Positions 11,100 to 22,413 of a stretch of 64,000 nt of DNA are shown in pieces; the first letter of the stretch is position 1, and each line of letters begins with the position of its first letter. The stretch spans positions 372,001 to 436,000 of the forward strand of contig JAPQWV010000338.1 in the NCBI GenBank assembly GCA_027422505.1. The letters run 5' to 3'. Made by a program: the position numbers and the translations under genes. The notes beneath the pieces are model-generated. The model had not been told where the DNA came from, ran no database searches, and saw only the letters and a list, made by a program, of their open reading frames with translations. Source of the DNA: Craterostigma plantagineum. Its lineage: Eukaryota; Streptophyta; Magnoliopsida; Lamiales; Linderniaceae.

Positions 11100-12770
11100 G
11101 TAAAAAGTGTTATTTTTTGGGACAGATATGCATTAAAACACGTATTACTTGTATTAAGGTACACATCCTGAGTAATGGTATTGCCGATGACAAATGTGTT
11201 ACTAAATACATATATATATATATAATGGTACTTAGTAGAAGACTACCGTTATGAAAATTAAAGAAAATCATATTATTCAGCCCAAATATGTTATTTTTGT
11301 TACGAAATTTGTTATCATTCAGGTATTTTTCGTCGCTTTGGCTAGGGTTAAATGTCTTATCACAACTGAAAAATTTTCTGATTCGTTGTGTTAGTACTGG
11401 TATTCTCGATGACACGCGTGTTACAATAAATACAACTTGTAGTACTTAATATAAATCTTTTGTTATTAAAGTGAAAAGAAATGTTTTATAACAGCTTAGA
11501 GGGGATATTTATGTATCGAAATTTGTTATCGCATCATTCAGATATTTTTGTCGCTTTGGCTAGGATTAAATGTCTTATCACAACTGAAAAATTTTGTTAT
11601 TAGTGGTATTGGTATTGATAGTATGGGTGACATAATGGTTACTACATATATGAATTCTAGAACTTAAATGAAGACTATTGTTATTAAACTGAAATCAAAT
11701 GTCTCGTGTTAGCTTTAACGTGTTATTTTTATTTCGAAACTTGTTATCGCTTCATTCAGGTATTTTTCGTCGCTTTGCCCATGGTTAAATGTCTTATGGC
11801 AACTGCAAAATTAGTACTTCGTTGTGTTGGTACTGCTAGTATAGATGACACACTTGTTACTAAATACACAAATTCTAGAACTCAATACAAGACTTTCGTT
11901 ATTAAACTAAACTCAAATGTTTCTTTTTAGCTTGAAAGTGTTATTTTTCTTTCGAAACTTGTTATCGCATCATTCAGGTACTTTCGTCGCTTTGGATAGG
12001 GTTAAATGTCTTATCGCAACTCGAAAATTTGTCATTCGTTGTGTTAGTAATGCTATTATAGATGACACACATGTTACTAAATATACCAATTTTAGAAATA
12101 AGTACAACTATTTTGTTATTAAATTGAAAGAAAGTGTTTCCCATTAGCTTAAAAGTGTTATTTTTGTTTCGAAACTTGTTATCGCGTCATTCAGCTATTT
12201 TCGTCGCTTTGGCTAGGGTTAAATGTCTTATCGCAACTGGAAAATTTGTCATTCGTTGTGTTGGTAATGCTATTATAGATGACACACATTTTACTAACTA
12301 TATAGCTTATAGTACTCACTATAGGATTCTTGTTATCGAAATGGAAAACATTGTTTTTATTCAGCTCAATATGTTATTTTTGCTTCAAAATTTGTTATCG
12401 CGTCATTCACCGTGTGGTACTCATTAAAAGACTCTTTGTTATTCAAATGAAAGTAAATGTTTTTTCTGTGGCACATTGTTATTATTATTTCGAGATGTGT
12501 TATCGCATCATTCATGTATTTTTCTACGATTTGGCATATTTTAGCGTTAAATACGTCTTGTCACATCATTTAGGTATTTTTCTTTGATTTATTAGTTGTA
12601 TTAGTATTGGTATTATAATTCATAAAATTGTTACTAAATATATGTGATATGGTTCTCAGTACAGGAGATTTGTTATTCCGATGAACAGAAGTGTTTTTTC
12701 CAGCCCAACACTGTTATAATTATCTCGACAACTGTAACAGATCATTTAGGTATCCTGTGGTAAATTTCGC
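11100..12770. repeat. Tandem array of a 217-bp AT-rich repeat, about 7 copies
   Basis: The marker GTCGCTTTG occurs at 11332, 11550, 11769, 11986 and 12203, giving a period of 217 to 219 bp. A second marker, TTTCGAAACTTGTTATCGC, keeps the same step. A first, more diverged unit begins near 11100, and two decayed units lie after 12340. Each unit also contains GATGACACAC..GTTACTAAATA. Small ORFs in adjacent units (11706-12587) encode the same meaningless peptide because of the periodicity. The array sits directly upstream of the minus-strand gene ending at 10991, so it could be subterminal sequence of the element carrying that gene. Confidence 0.9.
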
Positions 12771-13799
12771 ATATGTCAGGGATATTTATGTCTTTTTGCA
12801 GCCTTTAGATAGTTTCCACTGAAATTTTCGAAAACTAGGTCCTTCATCCTAAACGAAATACTAATAGGGCCTGAACCTAAAGTTAAAAATGTTTGTAGGG
12901 CCTAACCCTTTATTAAATTCTAGTACTTAAATTAAGATTTCACACCAATAATCACACTTTTACCGACAGTTTTGCCGGCATCTTTGCAGATAAGGGGGTA
13001 AACGATGTTCGATGGATCTGATATTTTAACTGAATATATTAATATAAGACTCGTTGATCTTGATTCAATACGCGTTCTAGATTGAGAGATATGAATTTTG
13101 AACTTGCTGCTACTTTTCAGACAACATGGCCGTGTTAAAACTCAAGTATACAAAACAACGGAAAGTGACACATTTGTCAAAGAAAATATCACACGCGTAA
13201 GGGCTTGGGACCATATCTGAATAAGACTAGCCAATTCATTCAATTTAATGCAAGGGAAATGAATATGTTTGGGGGCTGCAATGATTGCAAATACGGCCTT
13301 TGGAGGCTAGAAATCTTTCAAGCATGGGATTTTGGCAACTCCTTGGCTTCTACGTTGAAAAAAGAGCAAAAGGAGATGACGATGAACCTCTATTTAAAGA
13401 GGAGCCAATGTAAGGAAGAAATGGAGGGACGTAAAAAGGTACACCATTAAGCTCACATACATACACACACCGTTGCCTCTCTAAGACCCAAGAACACTTC
13501 TCAACATATAATTAGTTCGCTCACCACGTGTTCGACAAAGTACTCAGGGAAGAACGTGGATTAAGTTCGAAGCCAAATTCAGGGAAGCATTTATGATATC
13601 TTCGATGTTAATCATGTGCTTTGCTGTGATCATTATGAGTAGAAAAATATTGTGTATTTGAGATGAGATGAATCCTAGCGAGATCGTCGTATGTTTAGGC
13701 GTATTTGATGTTTTGTTATTGTTATGCCTCGTTTATGAAGCATATGATTTTGATTATGTCTATGTGATTCAAATTGTCTAGTTAGCTCGATCATGTCTA
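12771..13799. other. Non-coding stretch, nothing recognised
   Basis: Mixed AT-rich sequence. A short plus-strand ORF at 13205-13450 has no recognisable domain and no repeat or splice support. I see no transposon ends here. Parts may be LTR sequence of the retroelement remnant that follows. Confidence 0.5.
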
Positions 13800-14345
13800 T
13801 GTACTTAAGTTAGTGTAACCCAGGAAATCGTAAGCTACGCTCGAGGGAGGGGCAAACGAATAGACCACTCGTAAACGAGCGGAATAAACTCATCGCTAGA
13901 GATAGGTTGAACTACCCCGCCGGATTAGAGTCAAATATAATAGCGGGATTCATCGTGTTTTAATGTGATATTTGGTTAAGCAGTTAGGGAAGCTTGTCCA
14001 GCTACTTAATTCGTTGATTAGTGGTTTAAGATTATTGTATGGTAAGACGCAGTTTCGTCAGTATACGAATTCGTCCGCATGATATAGGAATCTCTACGGC
14101 TAATGATAGCCATGTTCACGTATACTTGATATTTGTTTCGGCTAAACTAGGGGGATTCGGATTCTCAAATACGTTTGCTTTCATAAGGGTTTTTCTCTCT
14201 GTGCTATTTTATTAAGTTGTACTTTAAGCAACGTGACTTACGTGTTCACAAGTCGATCATTCGTACTATGATATTTAAATAAAAGTTTTTGTCTAAGGTA
14301 CATAGTTCTCTTTGGATTCGATACTCGAATACTTGCATTGTTACG
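13800..14345 (+). repeat. Non-coding retroelement-derived segment, inverted relative of 20827-21370
   Basis: The string CGCTAGAGATAGGTTGAACTACCCCGCC.., the phrase AGCGGGATTCATCGTGTTT and the end TTTGGATTCGATACTCGAATAC are found reverse-complemented at 20827-21370, and again at about 44266-44720. Many substitutions separate it from those copies, which are nearly identical to each other. No ORF is present. The block resembles leader/LTR-type sequence of Athila-like plant retroelements, placed by its proximity to an Athila-like ORF in the copy at 44 kb. It may be part of a large non-autonomous derivative. Confidence 0.6.
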
Positions 14346-15594
14346 TTATTTCGATAGGTACACTTGCCTGTTCAGCGTATTATAATTCGTCGATATTCGT
14401 TTTACTTTTTTTGCTCGATCCGCTCGATCAAATAATACTATTAATTCGACTCCAATTTTAACGTTTGAGTTTGGAGGATTTTTCAATAGTTTTCCCATTT
14501 GTTTATATTGTATGAATATTGTAACAGCGCAATGATTCTAGTTTGCGTTTAGGTCGAAGAAGAGTTATGAGGTTTAAGTTGACTAAAACAAGATTATGCT
14601 TGTTAAACTCCGGTTAAATTATTCGAGGGCCCAAATGATCCAAAATTTATAACCTCATGGACTAAAATTGGTAACTCGGAATATCGGAGACCAGAAATGT
14701 GAATGTCCATTTCCCAAAACATTGAAACTAGAAATATTGTTAACCCTGTTAAACATCGAAGTGAACAAAATAGAATCGAACAAAAATTTTGGTAACTGAA
14801 ATCGTTGTTTGAATACAGTGTGAGTTAATTCGGTTCGGTTTTGGTTTTATCAATATTTTTCACGCTTGATTTAACCGAAGAACCATACTTTAATAAAATA
14901 AATAAATAATAACTTTAATATTTTGTAAGACATAATGGTCTGGTCTTTTGTTCGAATAGGTATACCAAGTTGATAAACAAAATAATACTGAAAATTTTGG
15001 CTTATAAAAACGAGGGACTGGATAAAGAACCATCTGGTCGGGTTACTTCGGTTCGGTGGGTAACCTAACTTTGTTTTAAAGAATTTCGTGTAGAAAAGAA
15101 AAGGAAATGGAAAAGAAATAGTTTTTATGTTTGGTTGATTAGAGAAATAGATAAGGAAAAGAAAGAAAAGAAAACTTAAACTAAGTTTAAAGCTAAAACC
15201 ATGGAATTTCATCCTAATCAAATGGTTACGAAAATGAAAAACACCTAATGATAATTATTTTTTTCTCTAGCTTTCTTTTTCTTATTGTTTTCCTCAATCC
15301 AAACACGACCTAAAACTTGTGGCTTGTATTTGTATTCTTTTGGGATGAATATGGAGCAGAGCATTCACCAAATAAATAATTTCTAATCTTATAAGAACAA
15401 TTGAGATTCCTATGAACACGTCATGAACTTCTACCCATCACGTTAGGATCGGTTTATGTATTTAGAGCGGGTGAATAAACACTTATTGGATTTTACGAAT
15501 CTTAACCGATTAAGGTTAGATATCGGTGCTTGATATTCGTGTATGCGACTTGTGCGGAAGAAACCGGTCGGTGTTGTGCTTCTAAATCTTAATT
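14346..15594. other. AT-rich non-coding stretch, probable repeat debris
   Basis: No gene is supported. The minus-strand ORF at 14871-15221 is Phe/Ser-rich low-complexity translation. CGGTTCGG-type words near 14840 and 15050 recall the hAT element at 32345, but ends cannot be placed. 15440-15594 resembles LTR sequence of copia elements and may belong to the remnant that follows. Confidence 0.4.
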
Positions 15595-17113
15595 GACGTA
15601 CTCAATGGTATGGATGCTTCTGAGCAGTTCCGTACTGAACCTCTTTAGCAGATCTCTTGTGTAGTTCGCCTGGCTGATGAAGGTTCCGATTTCCAGCTGC
15701 TTTACTTGAAGTCGTAGAAAGAACGTCAGTTCGCCCATCATGCTCATTTCGATCTGGTCTTGAATCAGCTTAGAAAACCGCTTGCACAGCTTCGAGTTGG
15801 TTGACCCAAAGATGATATCATTGACATAGATTTGTACGATGAACATGTCGGTACCGGAAGAGTGTCTTGTCTACACTCCCATTTGAGAACTCATTGTCTG
15901 TTAGGAACTTAGATAGAGTCCCGTCCCAAGCTCTTGGCTTGATTGTGTCCATAAAGAGCCTTCTTCAACCGATACACGTGATCTGGGTTGTTTTTAAACA
16001 CCCTCTTGGTTCTAATCACCGTCTGAGTAGGTCTTGGAACGAGTATCCAGACATCACTTCTTTCAAACTGGTTCAACTCTTCCTGCATAGCTGCAATCTA
16101 GTCAGCGTCTTTTAGTGCATCTTCAATCCTTGATGGTTGCAATTGAGAGATGGATCCGTGGATAAACATATTCGGGTTGGACTAGCGTCTGGTCTTCACT
16201 GGTGCACTTGGATTACCAATGATAAGTATCTTTGAGTGATTAGCTTATCCACTTGATGGATTCCCCCTCAGTTTGATCTTCCTCCTAAGGGTTAATCGGT
16301 TCCAATTCTTCTACTGGTTCTTCTGGTACCGATCCATTATGAGCCTCATTCTCCTCCACTGGTTCGTGCTGAACTGGCATTTCTTCTAGAATTTGTTCAT
16401 CGAGCCTCCGGTATCGTCGTCTTCAGGTTGACTTGTTTCCTTGGCTGAACATACTGGTTCTTCGTCTTCACCGGAATCATCTAGATTCTGGACTTCTAGC
16501 TGGTTGCTCAGTCTCTTAATGTTCCGTGGAGTGTTATTTTCGGTCTGAAATTCTTCAAAGACCACGTTGGGTGATTCTTCAATGCTCAGGCTCTTGCAGT
16601 TGAACACCAGGTACGCCTTGCTTGTTGATGAATAGCCTATGAAGAATCATTTGTCAGTTTGGTTGCGAAGGTGGCTAGATGGCTCTTCCCATTATCATGG
16701 ATGTAGCACCTGCTTCCAAAGGTTTTGAAGTAACAATGGAAGTGATGTTACCATTCCAACGACGTCTTCCCGTGACTCTTGCATATCATTGATCGGTTCA
16801 GCGTACACAAGGGGGTATTGATAGCTTTTGCCCGAACGCCTGTGAGACGTCTGCATCGCCCATCATGGTCCTAGCTGCTTCCTTGAGCTTCTGATTTCTC
16901 CTCTCAGAAACACCATTTTGTTGAAGTGTCTTGGCAGTAGACAACTCATGGCGTATGCCATGGTCCTCACGATAGGATGTTAGTGTATAATTAAGGAAGT
17001 TAGTTCCTCGGTCAGTCCTAATTGTTTTAATAAAGTTCTTTTCATTTTCAATTCTTTTGCAAAGTTTTATTAGTTCAGTTGGAGTTTGATCTTTAGTCTT
17101 AAGAAAAATTACC
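15595..17113 (-). pseudogene. Ty1/copia polyprotein remnant (integrase to RT)
   Basis: Read on the minus strand from 17113, the remnant shows the integrase core end (WVIFL, IRTDRGTNFLN, QQNGVSERRN). A linker follows (16607-16386: NVVFEEFQTENNTPRN). After several broken segments comes the RT palm at 15846-15589 (YVNDIIFGSTNSK, EMSMMGELTFFLRLQVKQ). The RT active-site motif reads YVND rather than the usual YVDD. Gag, protease and most of the RT are missing or scrambled by frameshifts. Its right edge meets the first recognisable codons of the Ulp1 gene, so it probably removed that gene's 5' part. It is not the same copy as the copia element at 37-41 kb. Confidence 0.75.
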
Positions 17114-18800
17114 CAGATATACCTAGACTTGGATCAGTGTGTCCTTAGCCTCGTCGAAGATCGGTTTGCATTCTCTCAATATCCTTGGGGAAGCGTGGCG
17201 TTCGATGAGGTTATACGCACTTTAAAGGTAAATATACCGGAGAGGAAACGAGAGTGGCTGATCAGTGGGTTCGTACAACCACTTCAGGTGATTTAATTAA
17301 GCTTCTTTGCATACCTTTTTGTGACATATAAATAATTGCTAATATTTGTTGCGTTATTTGTATTCAGATACTCGCTTACGAATGCATACCGGGCGTTCAA
17401 GACGCCTTTGCGGTGCGCAGGGGTGAAGATTTGACGCCACGCATGCTAAGATGGGTGAGCAACAATTGGGATCGCAAGAATTGCCCGACTTTGAGGAGCG
17501 TCGCAGATGCCGCTGATGGGTCCCATGTACGAGGGTTGTTAGTGCCGTCAGCGGCCGAGCAGGAGGCGGCGTACTATAGGGACAACGTCTTTGACGTTGG
17601 GCCGGCACACGAACTATTCGATCGTGTGACTTTTCTACTCCTGCAGGAAGTGGATGTTAGGTGTTCCAGCGGACACCGTGATGGCGGCGAGGGCTCTAGC
17701 CGGCAAAATGTCGAAGCTGTGGTTGTCCTCCAGATCAAGAGCAGTGGCTTTCGTGACGAGGATGATTTAGCGATTGTACCTGTTCAAGAGTTCCCCACAC
17801 CTGTGGTGGTGGTTGAGGCTGGAGCATCTGGTGCTTCGTCGAGGGCCCGAGGATTTCGAAGAAGAGGCAAATCGACCGTAGAAGTGGTTGATCTAAGTGA
17901 TGATGATTCAGAAGAAGATATAAACGAGCAGTGGAGCAAGAAGTATCTCGGGCGACTTGACTTCTCCGGGCGTCAATTGATTTATGCATCCGATCGCAAG
18001 CTCATTGTGAAGTACCTTAAAGCGGCAAGATTTAGGTAAATTTTTTCTTTCGATGTCAAACTCATTTATCGTACATAAACACGTAATAATTTTTTTGGCA
18101 GTGATAAGGTTTGGGAAAGTGACATGTTCGACGTGGATGCCCAAGGCTTCTACATGTTTCTCTTCGATGATATGCTCAAGTCCAATTGTCTTGATGCATA
18201 CCTAGATTGCTTGAGGCGAATCTATGCGAACTCCGACCATTATCCTCGCGTGTTCGTCTTTCCAAGTTACGTGCAAGACGAGCACTTTAGAAAGGCGCAG
18301 AAGTTGAATAGAAAGGCGAAAGTGACGGTGGATGATATGGATAAATTCCTTAGTGGATTGTCGACAAGCAGTCGGATATGGTTGGAGCGTCTCACGGAGG
18401 ATGAGTTGGTGCGATGCAAGTACATCATCTCTCCTGTTTTCACAAAAAGTCATTGGGCAGTGCTTATCTTTGATGCGTCAACGCAAACCTTCGTCCTTAA
18501 TGATTCGTTGGGCGTGCATCAGGTTTCATTCGCCGCGAGAGTGTTCGTAAGTAGCTGAAATCCGTCTGTCTATCATTTTAATTTATTTAGTAACATGTTC
18601 GTAACATTTGCTATATTTTGCAGGCGGAGTTTCTTTCTGCATATTGGCGTTTCAAGTTCAATATTGTGACAAAGGTGAACTTGAATAATAGAAAGAATCG
18701 GAACCAGAAGGCTGGCAGCTCGGATTGCGGGGTTCATGCGGCGTTGACGGTGGAGACGATTATGGTTGACACGCCAGAATTTAATGAATATCAAATGTAG
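17113..18800 (+). CDS. Ulp1-type (C48) cysteine protease gene, 5'-truncated, catalytic triad intact
   Basis: Four exons read through with GT/AG borders: about 17113-17287, 17368-18035, 18102-18546 and 18624-18800 (TAG). Exons 1-2 give the C-terminal part of a DUF1985/mobile-domain-like region (RFAFSQYPWGS, EWLISGFVQP, then ILAYECIPG). An acidic, basic-patched linker follows (DLSDDDSEED), then the Ulp1 domain. Catalytic His is in KSHWAVLIFD, Asp in VLNDSLG, Gln in RNQK and Cys in SSDCGVHA. Ulp1 enzymes remove SUMO-like modifiers in the nucleus; whether this product does so is unknown. The N-terminal part is missing at the copia junction. It adjoins a MULE, and Ulp1-carrying MULEs are known (Kaonashi, CUMULE), so it is more likely transposon-borne than a host gene. 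An undisturbed frame suggests recent activity or constraint. Confidence 0.72.
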
Positions 18801-19194
18801 TTTGATATTTCAGCATATCGCTCCACTATGGTTGCACAGATATTGCGTGACCAGCATAGCTGTATGCTCCATTTGTAGGTGCCTAGGTGGTTTTGGACAT
18901 TTTTCTACATTTTGGACATGTTGAAGTCTTTATGGATGTTAGTTTGTAGGGTTAGTAGAATAAAATTTCTTTCATTGTTGAATTAATGATTGTGTGTATG
19001 AAACGCAACGTGATGGGTGATCTGACAGGTGACTGAGAAAACAGTTTTGACCCAATGCTCAATAATTGTTTAATTATTATTGGTACGACTCAATAATGGC
19101 AGGTGACTAACCCTAGATTGGCAGACGACCCGCTCATCCGCGCTGGGGACCCGATTGTCAGCGCCAATGCAATATGTGCGGGTCCCCCAATTTT

Positions 19195-19560
19195 ACGTGC
19201 GGGTCCCCTGTTATCACATTATGGTCCCCAGATCAAAAAGCGCCGCTCCCATGTACGTATGCGCGCACGGACTTACCTTACCTCATGTCCGGGTCCCCTG
19301 TTGTCACGTTATGGTCCCCAGATCAAAAAGCGCCGGTCTCATCTACGTATGAGCGCACGGACCTTACCTTACCTCATGTGCGGGTCCCCTGTTATCACGT
19401 TATGGTCACCAGATCAAAAAGCGCCGGTCCCTTGTGTATATGCGCAGGGACCTTACCTTACCTTACGGTCGGGTCCCGTGTTTAAGCAGCTTTGGTCCCC
19501 AGATCCAAAAGCCCCAGTCCCTTGTGTATCGCACGGACCCTACCTTACCTTACATGCGTC
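19195..19560. repeat. 90-bp tandem repeat, 4 copies, with GGGTCCC core
   Basis: GGGTCCCCTGTT and its variants start at 19201, 19291, 19382 and 19471, a period of 89 to 91 bp. Each unit also contains TGGTCCCCAGATCAAAAAGC and ACCTTACCTTACC. The array lies between the left inverted end of the MULE and its transposase. It is a candidate subterminal transposase-binding array. ORFs across it are periodicity by-products. Confidence 0.88.
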
Positions 19561-19614
19561 ACCCTTGATTTTAATAAAATAGAAATAGTATAACAAATTA
19601 ATTAAAAACAACGC

Positions 19615-20826
19615 GTGAATGTATTAAAAGCTGCGCAAGGATTTTCCAACTCCGAACGCTCATTCGACCAAGCAAGCTCACCAAATTATTATTTTTCTAC
19701 GGGTGATAATCATGACGATCACGAGCATTTTTTTCCAAGTCGGTGGTCAGTGGATAATTCGCGAGGACAATACGTCGAACTGGGTTCCCGATCCAAGTTG
19801 TGGCAATCAATCTTGGTAGACGACGGTTCATGCACGTTACTTCATCTCACTAACGCGATATTGAAAGCCCTGTCGTTACGCAAAGACAATACCAAAGTTA
19901 GGATAAGCTACATGCCTCGCATAGACTACAATTATGTGCACCCCATCTACATCGAGAACGATTACGGCGTACGTGCATACCTTGGTTATGCTTGTCCACG
20001 ATCAAGACCACCTCTTCACGTACAACTTGAGTTATCCGTCATTACTGCACCGCCACCTCAATCTCATGATAATGATATGTCGGATTTCGACATCGGCCTT
20101 ATAGCGCAGTGCGATACAAACGCAAAAATCCAACCATTTGAGGGTTTTCCCATCACATCTTACAACCCTCCTTACCAAAGTAATGAAAGCAGTGGCTATT
20201 TAGGCGATTATTCTGGAATGGGAGGCCAAGAATATGATAATGAGAACGAGCAAGTCAGACGGGAAACTGAAAATGAAAACGAGCAAGGTGCTACAGATGA
20301 TGATGATGACGATGATGGTGGTCATGATGACGAGTTTGATGTCGATGAGCAGGACGACGCTATAGATGTGGCCGAAGATGGTACCTATTCGTTTACGGAT
20401 GGTATGACCCTATACGTTGGACAAGAATTTCGTAGCAAGCAAGAACTCAAGGACGAAATCACTAAAATCGCAGTCGCTGCATACTTCGACCTCCAAGTGG
20501 ATAGGTCAAACAAAACCATGTACGTAGTCAAATGGCGAGTACGAGCTGCACAGGATAAGAACTCCCCCTTTTTCTCGATTCGAAAGTACAACAACACGCA
20601 CACGTGTGGCGTGCCTCATCGATGCCGGAGAAATCGCCAGGGAAGTTCGTCGCTCGTATCGAGCACGTTGTTGGAAAATTTCAGGGCTCCTAAAGATATC
20701 CCAACACCCAGTTTCATACAGTCGATGATGCAGAGCAGGGGAGTTCCCGTTTCATATTACAAGGCATGGAGAGGGAAACAAATTGCGACCGATGAACTAG
20801 TTGGTAACATGGAGTATCGAACCCAA
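19615..20826 (+). pseudogene. MULE (MuDR-type) transposase, N-terminal half
   Basis: The open frame has no ATG at its left end (first codon GTG), so the true start is missing or further upstream. Residues 1-180 resemble the variable N-terminal region of plant MULE transposases. An Asp/Glu-rich tract follows (about residues 225-255). Then comes the MuDR DNA-binding domain (PF03108): YVGQEFRSKQELK, YVVKWRVRAAQ and FSIRKYNNTHTC. The segment TPSFIQSMMQSRGVPVSYYKAWRGKQ is the usual link to the catalytic domain. The frame leaves transposase sequence after LVGNME at about 20826, where the retroelement-derived insertion begins. This half was not duplicated. Confidence 0.85.
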
Positions 20827-22413
20827 AGGAACTATATATTTTAGAAAACCGTTGTTTAAATATTCTAGTAAATAGTTTTGGTTTGATAAAAATATAAATA
20901 ACGATAAACTAAATAAGCGATAAACACAAAAATAAAAATATTATAAAATAACGACTACGGGTTGGACGATGAAAGCAAAGTATTTGAGACTTCGAATCCC
21001 CCTAGCTCAATCGAACGACAAACAAGTTATATATTTTAGCTAATTACTAGACCGTGAGGATTCCTAGAACATGCGTACGAATTTATACGACTGACGAAAC
21101 TGCGCCTTATCACATAAGAATCGTAAACAACTAATCTATGAATTAAATAGCTGGGCAAGCTTCCCTAACTAGTCAATCACAGATCGCATTTAAACACGAT
21201 GAATCCCGCTATTAGATTTGACTCTAATCCGGCGGGGTAGTTCAACCTATCTCTAGCGATGAGTTTATTCCGCTCGTTTACGAGTGGTCTAATCGTTAGC
21301 GCCTCTCTCGAGCGCAACGTACGGTTTCCCAAAACTTATTTCGACCACTTAGACGTAATCAAAATAATATCGTAATTCGTAACCGAGTCATAATAATAGC
21401 AAAACAACAATACTTTAACACACGTACGATATTGCTAGGGTTCATCATTATCTCAAATACTACGAGATTAGCTACTCATACGAAACATCAACACGACGAG
21501 AAGTGTAAATAACAACGAGAAAATTATAATTTCTTCCCTGAATATCGCCTAAGTAGTTAATCCTTCGTTGAGGACTTTTGTCGAGCAGATGGTGGGCGAG
21601 CAACTTCAACCTTTTCCTTGCCCTCTCACGGACTTCCGTTCGCTGCTCCTCCTACGCCCGCAGCCCGTCACAGTCGTAGCAGCCCACGAGTCAGCTCGCT
21701 ACCTCCGTCTGTCAATCTCAACAGCCGTCCCACCTCGTGCACCCGGCTCGGATCAGCCCTCCGTCAGTCCCCGCAGCTGCTCCCTCGTCGCTGTTGCTTG
21801 CCTTCGCTTCACGGTCCACGGATCAGCCCTGCAGCACTGCCGTCGCCGATCAGCCGCAGCCCCACAAAGACTAGTCGCTGCTCTACACCCCCGGCTTTGC
21901 GCTTCACGTCGATTCCCCCCTCCACCTCCTCCAATTGACACTACCATTTATAGACGCGAGGCATGCTTAGAGGATGAGCAAGTCTTCATCGAGCCTTGTG
22001 TATGATGGTGATTGTCGAGTTCAATTTCTTCATTTGGCTGCGGTGTGTGTGCGAATCGTTGCAAATCTTCATCTTGTGGGTCTTCTTTGCTTCTTGTCGT
22101 TTACGTTTGTGTTGAATACGTGAGTTTCCTTCCCTCTTAGTTAATGTAAAAGGTTTGGGCTTTTATTGGGCGTTTGAACTGATGGACTGAATTTATTCTT
22201 CGGCCCAATTATTTTTGGGCCGATATTTGGTTTGACGGTTCCTCAATAATTCAAGCCCGAATATTCCCGGTTGTAGTTCTTTTCCCCAATATCTGTCAAA
22301 AATAAAATATAAACGTGGTACGTATGATATTCGAGGGAAATTCAAATAAAAAAACAACCGATATTACGCTTTTACGGGGTATAAAGTACGATATAAATTC
22401 CATTTATCACTTG
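20827..22413 (-). mobile_element. Retroelement-derived non-coding insertion within the MULE transposase
   Basis: Transposase coding sequence stops after LVGNME and resumes at 22414 with GLLPAYLDAVRQAN, so about 1.59 kb was inserted. The left part (20827-21370) is the inverted relative of 13800-14345. The right part is C-rich (21600-21940) and then T-rich. There is no gag or pol. A solo LTR or a non-autonomous derivative are both possible, because no clean 5-bp target duplication is visible. From 20871 rightward it is nearly identical to 44266-45808. Small Pro/Arg/Ser-rich ORFs in it are not supported as genes. Confidence 0.6.

Noticed and set aside
11706..12587. Series of similar small plus-strand ORFs that look like a gene family
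   Set aside because: They are the same frame of the 217-bp tandem repeat read in successive units.
14840..15060. CGGTTCGG-type words resembling the hAT element ends at 32345
   Set aside because: No inverted partner or target duplication could be placed; too degenerate.
19103..19582. 159-residue ORF with internal repeats
   Set aside because: It is the translation of the 90-bp GGGTCCC repeat units, without start context or domain.
21568..22005. 145-residue Ser/Arg/Pro-rich ORF, present again at 44961-45398
   Set aside because: Conservation is explained by the duplication. Three overlapping frames are open because the sequence is C-rich, and no domain is seen.
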